NCBI RefSeq assembly: GCF_014205275.1
Contig: NZ_JACHND010000001.1
Span: forward strand, 3,844,001-3,908,000
Length of the DNA stretch: 64,000 nucleotides
DNA from: Sphaerisporangium siamense
Lineage (GTDB): Bacteria > Actinomycetota > Actinomycetes > Streptosporangiales > Streptosporangiaceae
Direction: 5' to 3'
Shown: positions 45,116-61,200 of the stretch, one piece after another
Layout: each line of letters starts with the position of its first letter
Position numbering within the stretch: the stretch's first letter is position 1
Notes under the pieces: model-generated
Databases searched by the model: none
Seen by the model: only the letters and a program-made list of their open reading frames with translations
What the model was told of the DNA's origin: nothing
Position numbers and translations under genes: made by a program

Positions 45116-46480
45116 GTGAAGACCGCTGTCGAGGAGCTCAGCCCCACCCGGGTGAAGCTCACCGTCGAGGTGCCGTTCGAGGAGCTCGAGACGAGCATGC
45201 AGGCGGCGTACAAGAAGGTCGCGCAGCAGGTGCGCGTGCCCGGCTTCCGCCCCGGCAAGGTTCCCGCCCGCATCATCGAGCAGCGCTTCGGCCGCGCGGT
45301 GGTCCTGGAGGAGACGCTCAACGACGCCCTGCCGAAGCTGTACGGCAAGGCCGTCGACGAGAGCGACGTCTTCCCCGTCAGCCAGCCCGAGATCGAGGTC
45401 ACCAAGATCGACGACGGCAAGGAGGTCGAGTTCACCGCCGAGGTGGACGTCCGCCCCGCCTTCGACGTCCCCGACTACAAGGGCATCGAGGTGACCGTCC
45501 CCTCCTCCGAGGTCTCCGACGAGGACATCGACGCGCAGGTCGAGGCGCTGCGCCAGCGCTTCGCCACGCTGACCGGCGTCGAGCGCGCCGCCGGCAACGG
45601 CGACTACGTCGTCATGGACCTCGCCGCCACGATCGACGGCAAGAACATCGAGGAGCAGCAGGCCTCCGACGTCTCCTACGAGGTCGGCGCGGGCTCGGTG
45701 CTCCAGGGTCTCGACGACGCCCTGGTCGGCATGGCCGCCGGTGACGAGAAGACCTTCACCACCACGCTGGTGGGCGGTGAGAACGCCGGCGAGGAGGCCG
45801 ACGTCACCATCAAGGTCAAGAACGTCAAGGAGAAGGTCCTCCCCGAGCTCGACGACGAGTTCGCCGGCCTGGCCAGCGAGTTCGACACCCTGCAGGAGCT
45901 GCGCGACAGCATCCGCGAGCAGGCCCGCCGCAACAAGCTCATCGACCAGGTCGTGCAGGCCCGCGAGAACGCCCTGACGGCTCTGCTGGACCAGATCGAC
46001 ATTCCGCTGCCCGACAGCGCCCTCAACGCCGAGGTGGACGCCCGCAAGCACAATCTGGAGCACCAGATCGGCGAGAGCGGCCTGAGCCGCGAGGCGTTCT
46101 TCCGGCTCTACCAGACCACCGAGGAAGAGCGCTTCGCCGAGTTCGACGAGAACTCCCGCAAGGCGATCAAGACCGGCTTCCTGCTCGACAAGATCGTCAA
46201 GCAGGAGGACCTGGGCGTCAGCGAGCAGGAGCTGACCAACTTCGTGGTGCGCCGCGCCGCCCAGCTCGGCGTCGCCCCGAACACCCTCGCCCAGCACCTC
46301 GCCGACAACGACCAGCTCACCCTGGCCATGGTCGAGATCGTCCGCGACAAGGCCAAGACCGTCATCGGCGACGCCGCCAAGGTGACCGACGAGGACGGCA
46401 ACGAGGTCGACCTCAAGGCCATCTACACCGAGCTGAACGCCGAGGAGGAGGCCGAGGAGAACGCCCCGGCCGCCGAGTGA
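45116..46480 (+). CDS. tig: Trigger factor (ribosome-associated chaperone)
   Basis: The 454-residue chaperone that binds nascent chains at the ribosome exit tunnel and has peptidyl-prolyl isomerase activity. The ribosome-binding signature GFRPGKVP is present near residue 43, followed by a PPIase domain (GDYVVMDLAATIDGKNIEEQ, VLQGLDDALVGMAAGDEKTF) and the helical C-terminal domain with an acidic tail. GTG 45116 with AAGGAG nine bases upstream is the start. A perfect hairpin terminator follows at 46532. Confidence 0.97.
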   Translation: MKTAVEELSPTRVKLTVEVPFEELETSMQAAYKKVAQQVRVPGFRPGKVPARIIEQRFGRAVVLEETLNDALPKLYGKAVDESDVFPVSQPEIEVTKIDDGKEVEFTAEVDVRPAFDVPDYKGIEVTVPSSEVSDEDIDAQVEALRQRFATLTGVERAAGNGDYVVMDLAATIDGKNIEEQQASDVSYEVGAGSVLQGLDDALVGMAAGDEKTFTTTLVGGENAGEEADVTIKVKNVKEKVLPELDDEFAGLASEFDTLQELRDSIREQARRNKLIDQVVQARENALTALLDQIDIPLPDSALNAEVDARKHNLEHQIGESGLSREAFFRLYQTTEEERFAEFDENSRKAIKTGFLLDKIVKQEDLGVSEQELTNFVVRRAAQLGVAPNTLAQHLADNDQLTLAMVEIVRDKAKTVIGDAAKVTDEDGNEVDLKAIYTELNAEEEAEENAPAAE

Positions 46481-46531
46481 CCTTCGCGTCCCCGCTCTGA
46501 GGCGCGGCCCGCGCCTCCGGTGTGATCGTCC

Positions 46532-46562
46532 ATGCCCTCACCGTGATGCACGGTGAGGGCAT
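46532..46562 (+). terminator. Terminator after tig
   Basis: A perfect 14-bp stem (ATGCCCTCACCGTG and complement) with a 3-base loop, followed by TGGCATTT. It separates tig from the antiporter gene. Confidence 0.85.
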
Positions 46563-46664
46563 TGGCATTTACTGCGACATGCGCACCCTTGTGCAACCTT
46601 TGTGGTGATTGTTGCCATATCCGGGGCAACTCTCGACTGTGAGAGCGGGCTACCGGGGGCGCCG

Positions 46665-48239
46665 GTGATCGAGGCATACCTCATCGTGGCGGTCGCGATC
46701 GCCGTGATGATGCTGGTCGGACGAGCGGTGGCACGGGGGACGGGCATACCGGCGGCGATCCCGCTCGTGCTGCTCGGCGTGGCGGCGAGCTTCGTGCCCA
46801 CCATGTCCAAGGCCGTGGTGCCGCCCGACTTCATCCTCAACCTGTACCTCCCCCTGCTGGTCTACCGCGCCGCCTTCCTCACCGCGCCCCGGGAGACCAA
46901 GGAGGACGCGGTCCCCATCTCGGTGATGGCCTTCGGCCTCACCTGCGCCACCGCCCTCGCGGTCATGGCCGCCGTACGCTTCGTCCTGCCGGAGGTCGGC
47001 TGGCCCGTGGCGCTCGCACTCGGCGCCGCCGTCGCCCCCACCGACCCGGTGTCGGCCACGTCGATCATGCGCCGCCTCGGCACCCCGCGCCGCCTGGTGA
47101 CGATCCTGGAGGGCGAGAGCCTCGTCAACGACGCCGTGGCGCTCACCCTGTTCGGTCTGGCCCTCACGGCGCTCACCGAGCCCGTCACGCCCGCCGCGGG
47201 GGTCCTGCTGCTCGTGCGCGTCGTCGCGGGCGGCGTGCTGTACGGCCTCGTGCTCGGCTGGGTGGTCGGCAGGCTCCGCGGCCGGATCACCGACCCCGGC
47301 GCGCAGATCGTGCTCTCGCTGATCACGCCGTTCGTCGCCTACCTGCCCGCCGAGCACTTCGGCTTCTCCGGCGTGCTCGCCACGATCGCCACCGGCTTCT
47401 ACCTGGGCACGCGCGCCCACGGACTGCTCCAGCCCGCCTCCCGGCTCACCGGCAACGCCTTCTGGGAGGTGCTGGTGCTGCTGCTGGAGTCCAGCCTGTT
47501 CGTCCTGCTCGGGCTGGAGATCCGCCAGGTGATCTCCGGGGTGTCGAACTACTCCATCGGCATGCTGGCCACGACCGCGGTGGTCGTCCTCGCCGCGGTG
47601 GTCGTGCTGCGCCTGCTGTGGACCATGATCGCCTTCCGGCTGGCCCGGTGGCTGCCGGGCAAGCACCTGTCGTTCGACCGCGTCGGCAGGCGGGAGCGGC
47701 TGGTGATGGGCTGGGCGGGCATGCGGGGCGCCATCACGCTCGCCGTCGCGCTGTCCATCCCGCTGAGCGCCTCCAACCGGCCACTGATGATCTTCCTGGC
47801 GGCCGTGGTGGTCCTCGCCACTCTGCTCGGGCAGGCGACCACGCTCGCGCCCCTGCTGCGGCGCCTGGGCCTCGGCGAGTCCAAGAAGGCCGTCATCGAG
47901 GAGGCGCACGCCCGCCGGGCCACCGCCGAGGCCGCGCTGTCGCGCCTGGAGGAGCTCGCCTCCGACGACCGGGTCGACGAGCACACCGCCGAGGTTTTCC
48001 GGCAGCTTTACGAACTTCGCCTCGACCGCGCCCGCGCCGTCCTGGACGAGAGCGACGGCGACGAGGAGAAGGGGCTCGACGAGCAGAGCCTGCGCTGGCT
48101 GCGCAAGCAACTCGCCCGTGCGCAACGGCAGGAAGTGGACGACCTCTACGCCGATGGCAAGATCAGCGCCACCACCCAGCGGCATCTCATCCACGAGCTT
48201 GACCTGGAGGAGCGCCGGCGCGCGTCCGATCCGCAGTGA
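46665..48239 (+). CDS. CPA1-family Na+(K+)/H+ antiporter
   Basis: A 524-residue polytopic membrane protein exchanging monovalent cations for protons. About twelve hydrophobic segments fill residues 1-410. The CPA1/NhaP signature is clear: [19 protein letters not shown] with the ion-binding Asp, and [36 protein letters not shown] is the later conserved segment. A 110-residue soluble helical tail follows. GTG 46665 ([17 protein letters not shown]) is preferred; GTG 46602 would add a polar stretch. It overlaps no neighbour, and the clpP1 leader follows. Confidence 0.9.
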   Translation: MIEAYLIVAVAIAVMMLVGRAVARGTGIPAAIPLVLLGVAASFVPTMSKAVVPPDFILNLYLPLLVYRAAFLTAPRETKEDAVPISVMAFGLTCATALAVMAAVRFVLPEVGWPVALALGAAVAPTDPVSATSIMRRLGTPRRLVTILEGESLVNDAVALTLFGLALTALTEPVTPAAGVLLLVRVVAGGVLYGLVLGWVVGRLRGRITDPGAQIVLSLITPFVAYLPAEHFGFSGVLATIATGFYLGTRAHGLLQPASRLTGNAFWEVLVLLLESSLFVLLGLEIRQVISGVSNYSIGMLATTAVVVLAAVVVLRLLWTMIAFRLARWLPGKHLSFDRVGRRERLVMGWAGMRGAITLAVALSIPLSASNRPLMIFLAAVVVLATLLGQATTLAPLLRRLGLGESKKAVIEEAHARRATAEAALSRLEELASDDRVDEHTAEVFRQLYELRLDRARAVLDESDGDEEKGLDEQSLRWLRKQLARAQRQEVDDLYADGKISATTQRHLIHELDLEERRRASDPQ

Positions 48240-48355
48240 CCTTTAGAGACCTGCGCCGTCAGCGAACAGTGTTGAGACCGGGTCTGACCGGTGCTTGCCG
48301 CGCGTTAAGGTCACAAGCAACGCCCATCGATTACGACGCATCGGAAGGTGACGCT

Positions 48356-49000
48356 GTGACCAGCCCGCCGACCTCATACCAGCCCGCCAGCTTCGGGCCG
48401 GAGTCCCGGGGCCGTGAGAACGGTTCCTTCCGGCTGGAGGACCAGCTTTACAACCGTCTGTTGCGTGAGCGCATCGTGGTGCTCGGCACCCAGGTGGATG
48501 ACGAGGTCGCCAACCGCATCTGCGCCGAGCTGCTACTGCTGGCCGCCGACGACGCCGATCGCGACATCTGGCTCTACATCAACTCGCCAGGCGGTTCGGT
48601 GACGGCCGGCATGGCGATTTACGACATGATGGAGTATGTGCCGAACGATGTCTGCACGGTGGCCATGGGGCTCGCCGCCTCGATGGGACAGTTCCTCCTG
48701 TGCGCCGGGGCCCACGGCAAGCGCTACGCGCTTCCGCATGCCCGCATCATGATGCACCAGCCTTCCGGCGGCATCGGCGGCACGGCCGCGGACATCGCGA
48801 TCCAGGCGGAGCAGATGCTCTACGTCAAGAAGACCTTGGCCGAGCGCATCGCCCACCACACCGGCCAGCCGCTCGACCAGATCGAGAAGGATTCCGACCG
48901 GGACCGCTGGTTCACCGCCGAAGAGGCCAAGGACTACGGCTTCATCGACCACGTCGTGCGCAGCGCCCGGCAGGTGCCCTCCGAGGGCGCCGTCTCCTGA
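48356..49000 (+). CDS. clpP1: ATP-dependent Clp protease proteolytic subunit 1
   Basis: A 214-residue serine protease subunit. The catalytic Ser is in [15 protein letters not shown], His in [11 protein letters not shown], and Asp near [17 protein letters not shown]; the hydrophobic and handle regions are standard. Actinobacteria need mixed ClpP1P2 tetradecamers for activity. GTG 48356, with GGAAGG seven bases before, is chosen rather than upstream frame extension into 48236. It is separated by 11 bases from clpP2, so they form an operon. The upstream region holds GCGAAC resembling half of a ClgR site, but not a full one. Confidence 0.96.
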   Translation: MTSPPTSYQPASFGPESRGRENGSFRLEDQLYNRLLRERIVVLGTQVDDEVANRICAELLLLAADDADRDIWLYINSPGGSVTAGMAIYDMMEYVPNDVCTVAMGLAASMGQFLLCAGAHGKRYALPHARIMMHQPSGGIGGTAADIAIQAEQMLYVKKTLAERIAHHTGQPLDQIEKDSDRDRWFTAEEAKDYGFIDHVVRSARQVPSEGAVS

Positions 49001-49011
49001 AGGGACAATTC

Positions 49012-49656
49012 GTGAGTGACCTGATCCGGCCGGGAGACATCAACGGCCGTTACATCATCCCTTCGTTCGTCGAACGCACCACGTACGGCGTCAAGGAGAT
49101 GAACCCCTACAACAAGCTCTTCGAGGACCGCATCATCTTCCTCGGAGTGCAGATCGACGACGCGTCGGCGAACGACGTCATGGCCCAGCTTCTGACGCTG
49201 GAGTCGCTCGATCCCGACCGTGACATCAGCATCTACATCAATTCGCCCGGCGGCTCGTTCACGGCCATGACGGCGATCTACGACACGATGCAGTTCGTCA
49301 GGCCCGAGATCCAGACGGTCTGCCTCGGCCAGGCGGCGTCGGCCGCGGCCGTGCTGCTCGCCGGCGGCACGCCGGGCAAGCGCTTTGCGCTCCCGAACGC
49401 CCGCATGCTGATCCACCAGCCCTCCACCGAGGGCGGGGGCCAGGGCAGCGACATCGAGATCCAGGCCCGCGAGATCCTGCGCATGCGCTCGCTCCTGGAG
49501 GAGATCGTCGCCCGCCACTCGGGCAAGTCGCCCGAGCAGGTCCGCCGCGACATCGAGCGCGACAAGATTCTCAACGCCGACGAGGCCAAGGAGTACGGCC
49601 TCATCGACGACATCATCCCCTCACGGAAGAAGCGCGCTCAAGCGGTTGCTTCCTGA
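49012..49656 (+). CDS. clpP2: ATP-dependent Clp protease proteolytic subunit 2
   Basis: A 214-residue partner subunit of ClpP1. The catalytic Ser is in [20 protein letters not shown], His in [31 protein letters not shown] is the usual end. The N-terminus carries [14 protein letters not shown] as in actinobacterial ClpP2. GTG 49012 follows AAGGGA. Second gene of the clpP1P2 operon; a long hairpin at 49666-49706 divides it from clpX. Confidence 0.96.
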   Translation: MSDLIRPGDINGRYIIPSFVERTTYGVKEMNPYNKLFEDRIIFLGVQIDDASANDVMAQLLTLESLDPDRDISIYINSPGGSFTAMTAIYDTMQFVRPEIQTVCLGQAASAAAVLLAGGTPGKRFALPNARMLIHQPSTEGGGQGSDIEIQAREILRMRSLLEEIVARHSGKSPEQVRRDIERDKILNADEAKEYGLIDDIIPSRKKRAQAVAS

Positions 49657-49665
49657 GGACGCGGA

Positions 49666-49706
49666 TCGCACCGGAACGGTGCCCAATTGGGCACGTTCCG
49701 GTGCGA
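49666..49706 (+). terminator. Long hairpin between clpP2 and clpX
   Basis: A 12-bp outer stem (TCGCACCGGAAC and complement) continues through a one-base bulge into a 6-bp inner stem (GTGCCC/GGGCAC) with an AATT loop. It starts 9 bases after the clpP2 stop and implies that clpP1P2 transcription ends, or is attenuated, before clpX. Confidence 0.8.
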
Positions 49707-49836
49707 CTCACCGCTAGGGGGCGCACTGAGGGCCCAGAAGACGGTAACGTCGAAACCTGAGCGGGATGACTTTTCGGACCGAGTCCGCAAGATTCGGATC
49801 GCGGAGCAGGCGGTCCCACGCAAAGGAGTATCTGGG

Positions 49837-51120
49837 GTGGCACGCATCGGCGACGGCGGAGACCTGCTGAAGTGCTCGTTCTGCGGGAAGAGCCAGAAGC
49901 AAGTCAAAAAGCTCATCGCCGGACCAGGTGTCTACATCTGCGATGAGTGCATCGATCTCTGCAACGAGATCATCGAGGAGGAACTCTCCGAGTCCTCCGA
50001 GCTCAAGTGGGACAGTCTCCCCAAGCCGAGAGAGATCTTCGAGTTCCTGGACGCTTATGTCATCGGCCAGGACAAGGCGAAGAAGGCCCTCTCGGTGGCG
50101 GTGTACAACCACTACAAGCGGGTGCAGTCCGGCGAACGCGGCCGAGACGACGGTCTGGAGGTGGGCAAGTCCAACATCCTTCTCCTCGGCCCGACGGGCT
50201 CGGGCAAGACCTTGCTCGCACAGACCCTCGCCAAGATGCTGAACGTGCCGTTCGCCATCGCGGACGCCACGGCGCTCACCGAGGCGGGCTACGTCGGCGA
50301 GGACGTCGAGAACATCCTCCTGAAACTGATCCAGGCCGCTGACTACGACGTCAAGAAGGCCGAGACGGGCATCATCTACATCGACGAGGTCGACAAGATA
50401 GCCCGCAAGAGCGAGAACCCTTCGATCACGCGCGACGTGTCCGGTGAAGGCGTGCAGCAGGCTCTGCTGAAGATCCTTGAGGGCACGACCGCCTCGGTCC
50501 CGCCGCAGGGCGGCCGCAAGCACCCGCACCAGGAGTTCATCCAGATCGACACCACCAACGTGCTGTTCATCTGCGGTGGGGCGTTCGCGGGGCTTGAGAA
50601 GATCATCGAGTCGCGCATCGGCAAGAAGGGCATCGGCTTCAACGCCATCATCCACTCCAAGGACGAGATCGACGCCTCGGACATCTTCTCGGACGTCATG
50701 CCCGAGGACCTGCTGAAGTTCGGCATGATCCCCGAGTTCGTCGGCCGTCTGCCGATCATCACCAGCGTGCACAACCTCGATCGCGACGCGCTGATCCAGA
50801 TCCTCACCGAGCCGAGGAACGCGCTGGTCAAGCAGTACCGCCGGCTGTTCGAGCTCGACAACGTCGAGCTGGAGTTCACCGACGACGCCCTGGAGGCCAT
50901 CGCCGACCAGGCCATCCTGCGGGGCACGGGTGCCCGCGGCCTGCGCGCCATCATGGAGGAGGTCCTCCTCTCGGTGATGTACGAGGTGCCGTCCCGCCAG
51001 GACGTCGCGCGGGTGGTCATCACTCGTGAGTCCGTGCTGGAGCACGTGAACCCCACGCTGGTCCCGCGGGACCAGCTCAACGCCAAGCAGCAGCGCACTC
51101 CCCGGGAGAAGTCCGCCTGA
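49837..51120 (+). CDS. clpX: ATP-dependent Clp protease ATP-binding subunit ClpX
   Basis: A 427-residue AAA+ unfoldase that feeds substrates to ClpP. The N-terminal zinc-binding domain has [10 protein letters not shown] and CDECIDLC. Walker A is [18 protein letters not shown], Walker [14 protein letters not shown], the pore loop GYVGEDVEN, and the ClpP-binding loop lies around KKGIGFNA (IGF). Sensor 2 is [13 protein letters not shown] 49837 follows AAAGGAG by nine bases. It likely has its own promoter, as a hairpin separates it from clpP2. Confidence 0.97.
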   Translation: MARIGDGGDLLKCSFCGKSQKQVKKLIAGPGVYICDECIDLCNEIIEEELSESSELKWDSLPKPREIFEFLDAYVIGQDKAKKALSVAVYNHYKRVQSGERGRDDGLEVGKSNILLLGPTGSGKTLLAQTLAKMLNVPFAIADATALTEAGYVGEDVENILLKLIQAADYDVKKAETGIIYIDEVDKIARKSENPSITRDVSGEGVQQALLKILEGTTASVPPQGGRKHPHQEFIQIDTTNVLFICGGAFAGLEKIIESRIGKKGIGFNAIIHSKDEIDASDIFSDVMPEDLLKFGMIPEFVGRLPIITSVHNLDRDALIQILTEPRNALVKQYRRLFELDNVELEFTDDALEAIADQAILRGTGARGLRAIMEEVLLSVMYEVPSRQDVARVVITRESVLEHVNPTLVPRDQLNAKQQRTPREKSA

Positions 51121-51375
51121 CCGGCGGCTCCCGCACCAGGCCGCATGAACGCGTGAGCGGAGGGGCGACCGCTCACCGTCATGGCACGCGCCTGCGCCGA
51201 CCGGCATCGTCCTACCCTCACGTGTCGATCGGGTGCCTAACAGGTTACGTAACGTAGTACAGGGCGGTTACGGTCCGCCGAATGCGCGTTTTTGTGCCTC
51301 GTGCCCGTATATCAGGTTACGGGCCTGCGCCGACGCGACACGGGCAAGGGAGCGGCCTCCCTACAATTGGTGACT

Positions 51376-53967
51376 GTGACAACGCCTGAACTGCCTACTC
51401 AATACGCACCCGCCGACGTCGAGACCCGGAGCTACGAGCGCTGGGTATCCGAGGGCTACTTCCGGGCGGACGTAGGCAGCGAGCGCGAGGCCTACACCAT
51501 CGTCCTGCCCCCGCCCAACGTCACCGGCGTCCTCCACATCGGCCACGCCCTCGACCACTCCATCCAGGACGCCCTCACCCGGCGGGCCCGCATGCGCGGC
51601 TTCGAGACCCTCTGGCTCCCCGGCATGGACCACGCCGGCATCGCCACGCAGAACGTCGTCGAGCGCGAGCTGGCCAAACAGGGCCTCTCCCGGCACGACC
51701 TCGGCCGCGAGGCCTTCGTCGAGCGCGTCTGGCAGTGGAAAGAAGAGTCCGGCGGCCGCATCCTCGGCCAGATGACCAAGCTCGGCGACGGCGTCGACTG
51801 GTCCCGCGAGCGCTTCACCATGGACGAGGGCCTGTCCCGCGCCGTCCAGACCATCTTCAAGCGCCTTTTCGACGACGGCCTCATCTACCGCGCCGAACGC
51901 ATCATCAACTGGTGCCCCCGCTGCCTGACCGCGCTGTCCGACATCGAGGTCGACCACTCCGACGACGAGGGCGAGCTCGTCTCGATCCGCTACGGCGACG
52001 GCGACGCGTCCATCGTGGTCGCCACCACCCGTGCCGAGACCATGCTCGGCGACACCGCCGTCGCCGTGCACCCCGCGGACGACCGCTACGCCCACCTCGT
52101 CGGCACCACCGTCGAGGTGCCCTTCACCGGCCGGCGGATCCCCGTCGTGGCCGACGAGCACGTCGACCCCGCGTTCGGCACCGGCGCCGTCAAGGTGACC
52201 CCCGCGCACGACCCCAACGACTTCGAGATCGGGCGCCGTCACGGCCTGCCGTCGCTCACCGTCATGGACGAGCGCGGCGTCATCACCGCCCACGGCCCGT
52301 TCCAGGGCCTCGACCGCTTCGAGGCCAGGCCCGCCGTGGTCGCCGCGCTGCGCGCGGAAGGGCGCATCGTCGCCGAGAAGCGCCCGTACCTCCACGCCGT
52401 CGGCCACTGCTCCCGCTGCAAGACCGTTGTCGAGCCGCGCCTGTCCCTGCAGTGGTTCGTCAACGTCCAGCCCCTGGCGAAGGCCGCCGGCGACGCCGTG
52501 CGCGACGGGCGCACCCGCGTCCACCCGCCCGAGCTCGCCAAGCGCTACTTCGACTGGGTCGACGACATGCACGACTGGTGCATCTCGCGGCAGCTCTGGT
52601 GGGGGCACCGCATCCCCGTCTGGTACGGCCCCGAGGGCGAGGTCGTCTGCGTCGGCCCCGACGAGCAGGCCCCGCCCGGCTACGTCCAGGACCCCGACGT
52701 CCTGGACACCTGGTTCTCCTCGGGCCTGTGGCCGTTCTCCACGCTCGGCTGGCCCGACCGCACGCCCGACCTGGAGCGCTTCTATCCCACCACCGTCCTG
52801 GTGACGGGCTACGACATCCTCTTCTTCTGGGTCGCCCGCATGATGATGTTCGGGCTGTACGCCATGGACGGCACCCCGCCGTTCCAGACGGTCGCCCTGC
52901 ACGGCATCGTCCGCGACCAGTTCGGCAAGAAGATGTCGAAGTCCTCCGGGAACGTCGTCGACCCGCTGGACTGGATCACCCGGTACGGCGCGGACGCCAC
53001 CCGCTTCACGCTGCTGCGCGGCGCCAGCCCCGGGTCCGACGTCGCGATCAGCGAAGACTGGGTGGCCGGGGCCCGCAACTTCTGCAACAAGATCTGGAAC
53101 GCCACCCGGTTCGCGCTGATGAACGGCGCGACCGTCTCGGCGCCGCTGCCCGCCCCCGGCGACCTCACCGTCGCCGACCGCTGGATCCTCTCGCGGCTGC
53201 GGACGGTGACCGGCGCGGTCGACACCGCCTACGACGAGTTCGAGTTCGCGAAGATCTCCGACCAGCTCTACCACTTCGCCTGGGACGAGGTCTGCGACTG
53301 GTACGTCGAACTGGCCAAGATCCAGATCGGCACGGGCGGGGAGGTGGCCGATCGCACCCGCCTGGTCCTCGGCCATGTCTTCGACGCTCTGCTACGCCTG
53401 CTGCACCCGCTGGTGCCCTTCGTCACCGAAGAGCTGTGGCGGGCGCTCACCGGCGATGCGTCCCTCATGGCGACCTCGTGGCCGGACACTCGGCCCGAGT
53501 ACGCCGACCCGGCCGCCGAGAACGAGATCGCCGCGCTGCAGGACCTCATCACCGAGGTCCGCCGCTTCCGCTCCGACCAAGGGCTGAAGCCGGGCCAGCG
53601 GGTCGCGGCCAAGCTCAGATTCGACGACGCGGCCCTCGCCGCGCACGAGGCCGCCATCCGGTCCCTGGTGCGGCTCGACGATCCCTCCGGCGATTTCAGC
53701 GCCACCGCGAGGCTCGCCGTGGGCGCGGCCGTCGTCGAGCTCGACACGGCCGGGGCCATCGACGTCGCGGCCGAGCGCCGGCGCCTGGAGAAGGACCTCG
53801 CGGTCGCCCGTAAGGAGGCCGCCCAGCAGGCCGGAAAGCTCGGCAACGAACAGTTCATGGCCAAGGCCCCCGATGACGTCGTCGCCAAGGTGCGCGCCCG
53901 GGCCGCCCAGGCCGACGCCGACATCGCCCGCCTCGAAGCCCAGCTCGCCGCCCTGCCCACGGGTTGA
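51376..53967 (+). CDS. valS: Valyl-tRNA synthetase
   Basis: An 863-residue class I aminoacyl-tRNA synthetase. The HIGH motif is [10 protein letters not shown] near residue 54 and the KMSKS loop is [10 protein letters not shown] near residue 519. The editing (CP1) domain ([39 protein letters not shown]) is intact. A C-terminal anticodon-binding domain and the ValS coiled-coil tail ([18 protein letters not shown]) complete it. GTG 51376 starts [16 protein letters not shown]; ribosome site poor. A terminator hairpin follows directly. In most actinobacteria folC comes next; here an rRNA operon does. Confidence 0.97.
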   Translation: MTTPELPTQYAPADVETRSYERWVSEGYFRADVGSEREAYTIVLPPPNVTGVLHIGHALDHSIQDALTRRARMRGFETLWLPGMDHAGIATQNVVERELAKQGLSRHDLGREAFVERVWQWKEESGGRILGQMTKLGDGVDWSRERFTMDEGLSRAVQTIFKRLFDDGLIYRAERIINWCPRCLTALSDIEVDHSDDEGELVSIRYGDGDASIVVATTRAETMLGDTAVAVHPADDRYAHLVGTTVEVPFTGRRIPVVADEHVDPAFGTGAVKVTPAHDPNDFEIGRRHGLPSLTVMDERGVITAHGPFQGLDRFEARPAVVAALRAEGRIVAEKRPYLHAVGHCSRCKTVVEPRLSLQWFVNVQPLAKAAGDAVRDGRTRVHPPELAKRYFDWVDDMHDWCISRQLWWGHRIPVWYGPEGEVVCVGPDEQAPPGYVQDPDVLDTWFSSGLWPFSTLGWPDRTPDLERFYPTTVLVTGYDILFFWVARMMMFGLYAMDGTPPFQTVALHGIVRDQFGKKMSKSSGNVVDPLDWITRYGADATRFTLLRGASPGSDVAISEDWVAGARNFCNKIWNATRFALMNGATVSAPLPAPGDLTVADRWILSRLRTVTGAVDTAYDEFEFAKISDQLYHFAWDEVCDWYVELAKIQIGTGGEVADRTRLVLGHVFDALLRLLHPLVPFVTEELWRALTGDASLMATSWPDTRPEYADPAAENEIAALQDLITEVRRFRSDQGLKPGQRVAAKLRFDDAALAAHEAAIRSLVRLDDPSGDFSATARLAVGAAVVELDTAGAIDVAAERRRLEKDLAVARKEAAQQAGKLGNEQFMAKAPDDVVAKVRARAAQADADIARLEAQLAALPTG

Positions 53968-53974
53968 TGTGCGC

Positions 53975-54010
53975 GGGGAGCCCTGTCGGCCTGCGCCGGC
54001 CGGGCTCCCC
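53975..54010 (+). terminator. Terminator after valS
   Basis: The arms GGGGAGCCC and GGGCTCCCC, with an inner GGCC pairing, form a hairpin 8 bases downstream of the valS stop. Confidence 0.8.
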
Positions 54011-54617
54011 AAGCATCCCGCCATGCCCCCTCGACATCGAAGGTTTGAGCAGGGGTGACCCGGGAATAACCGCAGGCTTGCCGAAGTTGTTCATCCCACG
54101 CGCGTGTCGGTGCTAGAGTCTTATCTCGCAGGGCGGCGCACAACTCCGCATGACGCGGAGGCTCCGAGATCGATCCGGTCCCGGAGGTGCTAAGCTCCTC
54201 TGCACTCCCGAGATCCTCTCTCTGATCGAGATGTCGCGTCAGACGTTGACACGGCAAGTTGATCAGCGTAAGGTAGTGGAGTTGCCCTGGAGACGGGGTG
54301 CGGGTCTTGGCGCTGGTCAGGGCCTGGGTGCTGGTGCGGGTGCCGGTAACGGCCCGGTTTGCCGGTGGTCAGGTTGGTTGATAGCGTCGGGATCACCGCG
54401 AAACGAGATGGAAGCCCCGGAGTTCGGGTCCTGGTCGCAGGGTTCGGGTGATGGTGTACGCGTCCGTTTCTTGAGAACTCAACAGTGTGTTAAAAGCCAG
54501 TGCATGAATCATGCATGATCCTCCGTCTGCCATGCCTCTGGGTGTGGTGGTGGATGGTTCCTTTGGTTGGACGCCTGCCTTGTGTGGTGGGTGTCTGCCG
54601 GGATTTTTTCCAGACAT
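54011..54617 (+). other. rRNA operon promoter and leader region
   Basis: This gene-free stretch precedes 16S rRNA. It holds a TAGAGT -10-like box at 54114-54119, the strong promoter at 54246-54274, several GGTGC/GGGTGC-rich low-complexity runs, and the segment TTTCTTGAGAACTCAACAGTG (starting at about 54468) that recurs in actinobacterial rRNA leaders and may belong to the antitermination or processing signal. Protein-coding frames here have no support. Confidence 0.75.
54246..54274 (+). promoter_or_regulatory. Strong sigma-HrdB-type promoter of the rRNA operon
   Basis: TTGACA at 54246-54251, a 17-base spacer and TAAGGT at 54269-54274 give a near-consensus vegetative promoter about 340 bases upstream of 16S rRNA. 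Confidence 0.8.
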
Positions 54618-59768
<5,151 letters not shown>

Positions 59769-59920
59769 AAGCAACGACACCCGCGCCGGTTGAGGCTGGT
59801 GTGGGTGGTGCTCGCGTCCACTGTGTGATCTCAGAGACATCAAACCTGAGACCCACACCAACCAACAGGCACCGGTAATGGTGTGTTGGTGGGTGGTGTG
59901 CTCGGTTGGTTGTTTCACGG

Positions 59921-60040
59921 GGTTACGGCGGTTTTAGCGGAAGGGAAACACCCGGTTACATTCCGAACCCGGAAGTTAAGCTTTCCAGCGCCGATGGTAC
60001 TGCACCGGGGACGGTGTGGGAGAGTAGGACACCGCCGGAC
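59921..60040 (+). rRNA. rrf: 5S ribosomal RNA
   Basis: About 118-120 bases: GTTACGGCGGTTTTAGCGG at the 5' end, the conserved loop CCCGGTTACATTCCGAACCC, GGAAGTTAAGCTTTCCAGCG, GATGGTACTGCACCGGGGAC and the 3' GGACACCGCCGGAC pairing with the 5' end. Confidence 0.96.
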
Positions 60041-60064
60041 AATCTTTTGAAGTGAATGCAAGGT

Positions 60065-60103
60065 AGGGCCATCCAGGAGCTTCGTGCTCCACGGGGTGGC
60101 CCT
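60065..60103 (+). terminator. rRNA operon terminator
   Basis: A compound hairpin: outer 10-bp stem (AGGGCCATCC with GGGTGGCCCT, one wobble) and an inner GGAGC-TTCGT-GCTCC hairpin, 25 bases after 5S rRNA. Followed by TCCTGCATTTCC. Confidence 0.85.
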
Positions 60104-60783
60104 TCCTGCATTTCCGGACACTTTTCCTCTTCGTGTCCTGCATTCCAGGACTTTCCATTCGTGGTCTCCGAGACTTCTTCATTCGTGCGTCCCTGCCACA
60201 AACTCCGGGACCTTTCCTCCGCCACGAGGGTCTTCATCGAGGGCGCCGCGTCGGCGGGGTGCAGGTCGGCGAATCCCGGCGCCTACAACGGCGGCCCACC
60301 CGCCCCTACCTGTCCCTGCCCACGACAGCCGCCGACCGGTCACGAAAGTGAGAACGCCGAGGGGCGCCGCAGAATGGGCTCCGCCTCCGGCTCGGACAGT
60401 GCTTCCCCGGGCGCTGACGCGCGCTTCCTCTCGTAGCGCGCACTGCCGAAGGGCCGACTGGGGCGCCGTTATGGGCGCAGGGCTTGGTGGTCAAGCAGGA
60501 GAACACCGGCCTGCTGGCTCAGATGATCGCGCTCTGAAGTGCGTCTCACTGAAACCACAGGCTGACCAGGAAAGACGACCCTCGAACACGCCTCGGCCTG
60601 GTTGAAGGCGTGCACGGCCACCGAGTAGACAGCGGCCATCGACATCCGCAAGCTCAGCGGCGAGCTGGCGGTCGAGCCGCCGCCCCCACACAGAAATCAT
60701 CGACTACACACAATGGCGTTCGCCGAGGCCCGGTGGTGTCCGGATCTGCCGATGAGCGCGCACTCCTGGCTTCCGGTGCGACG
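60104..60783. other. Gene-poor region with eroded sequence after the rRNA operon
   Basis: No gene is supported in these 680 bases; frames are short and switch without codon bias. It holds copy A of the diverged repeat (60372-60480), and a segment at 60254-60300 that resembles, in inverted orientation, the end of copy B near 61480-61525. This looks like decayed or repetitive DNA rather than a functional gene. Confidence 0.5.
60372..60480. repeat. Diverged intergenic repeat, copy A
   Basis: About 110 bases beginning GAATGGGCTCCGCC and sharing GGCGCTGACGCGCG, TTCCTCTCGTA and GCCGT.ATGGG with copy B at 61388-61497, in the same orientation. The two copies flank the Nudix gene. No transposase is present. 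Confidence 0.6.
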
Positions 60784-61200
60784 TCACGTGAGGAGCACGG
60801 CGGTGAGCATCGAGAGATACGACTCGTGGGCGAGACGCAGGCTGTCAAGGTCGGATGTCCAGAACCACGCCACAGCGTCGTGCTCGTCCGGCGCGGCGTT
60901 GACGGGTGTTCCGGTCCACCTGTCGATCAACCAGATCCGCATGTCGAACGTCGCGGTCCGGATCTCATGCATCGGCGGGCCGGATGGCTCCGATGCCGTG
61001 ATTCCCAACTCCTCCCGAAGCTCGCGGACAAGGCTCTCCTTCGGATCCTCCCCCTCCTCGACATGACCGCCCGGCAGATCCCACACGTCGGGATACCAAC
61101 GACGTCCGGCGCTTCGATGACACAGCAACACCCGATCGCCGTCGCGAACAATGGCCGTCACAATCCGGACCGGACCGGAGTCGTCAGTGGAGATCGTCAT
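60784..61200 (-). CDS. Nudix hydrolase between two repeats
   Basis: A roughly 138-residue Nudix protein. The box is GGHVEEGEDPKESLVRELRE followed by ELGI, a complete metal-binding motif. The core starts [20 protein letters not shown] and later has DEHDAVAWFWTSDL. Starts at 61200 (ATG), 61206 (GTG) or 61218 (ATG) are all in frame and none has a strong ribosome site. G/C content and codon bias are somewhat lower than in neighbours, consistent with acquisition. It is flanked by copies of a diverged repeat. Substrate unknown. Confidence 0.82.
   Translation of the reverse strand: MTISTDDSGPVRIVTAIVRDGDRVLLCHRSAGRRWYPDVWDLPGGHVEEGEDPKESLVRELREELGITASEPSGPPMHEIRTATFDMRIWLIDRWTGTPVNAAPDEHDAVAWFWTSDLDSLRLAHESYLSMLTAVLLT

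Noticed and set aside
48240..48355. ClgR operator upstream of clpP1
   Set aside because: Only one half-site-like GCGAAC is visible and no paired inverted half, so the site is not supported from sequence.
51121..51375. Possible T-box leader before valS
   Set aside because: No specifier loop, T-box sequence or antiterminator structure is recognisable; in actinobacteria T-boxes are known mainly for ileS.
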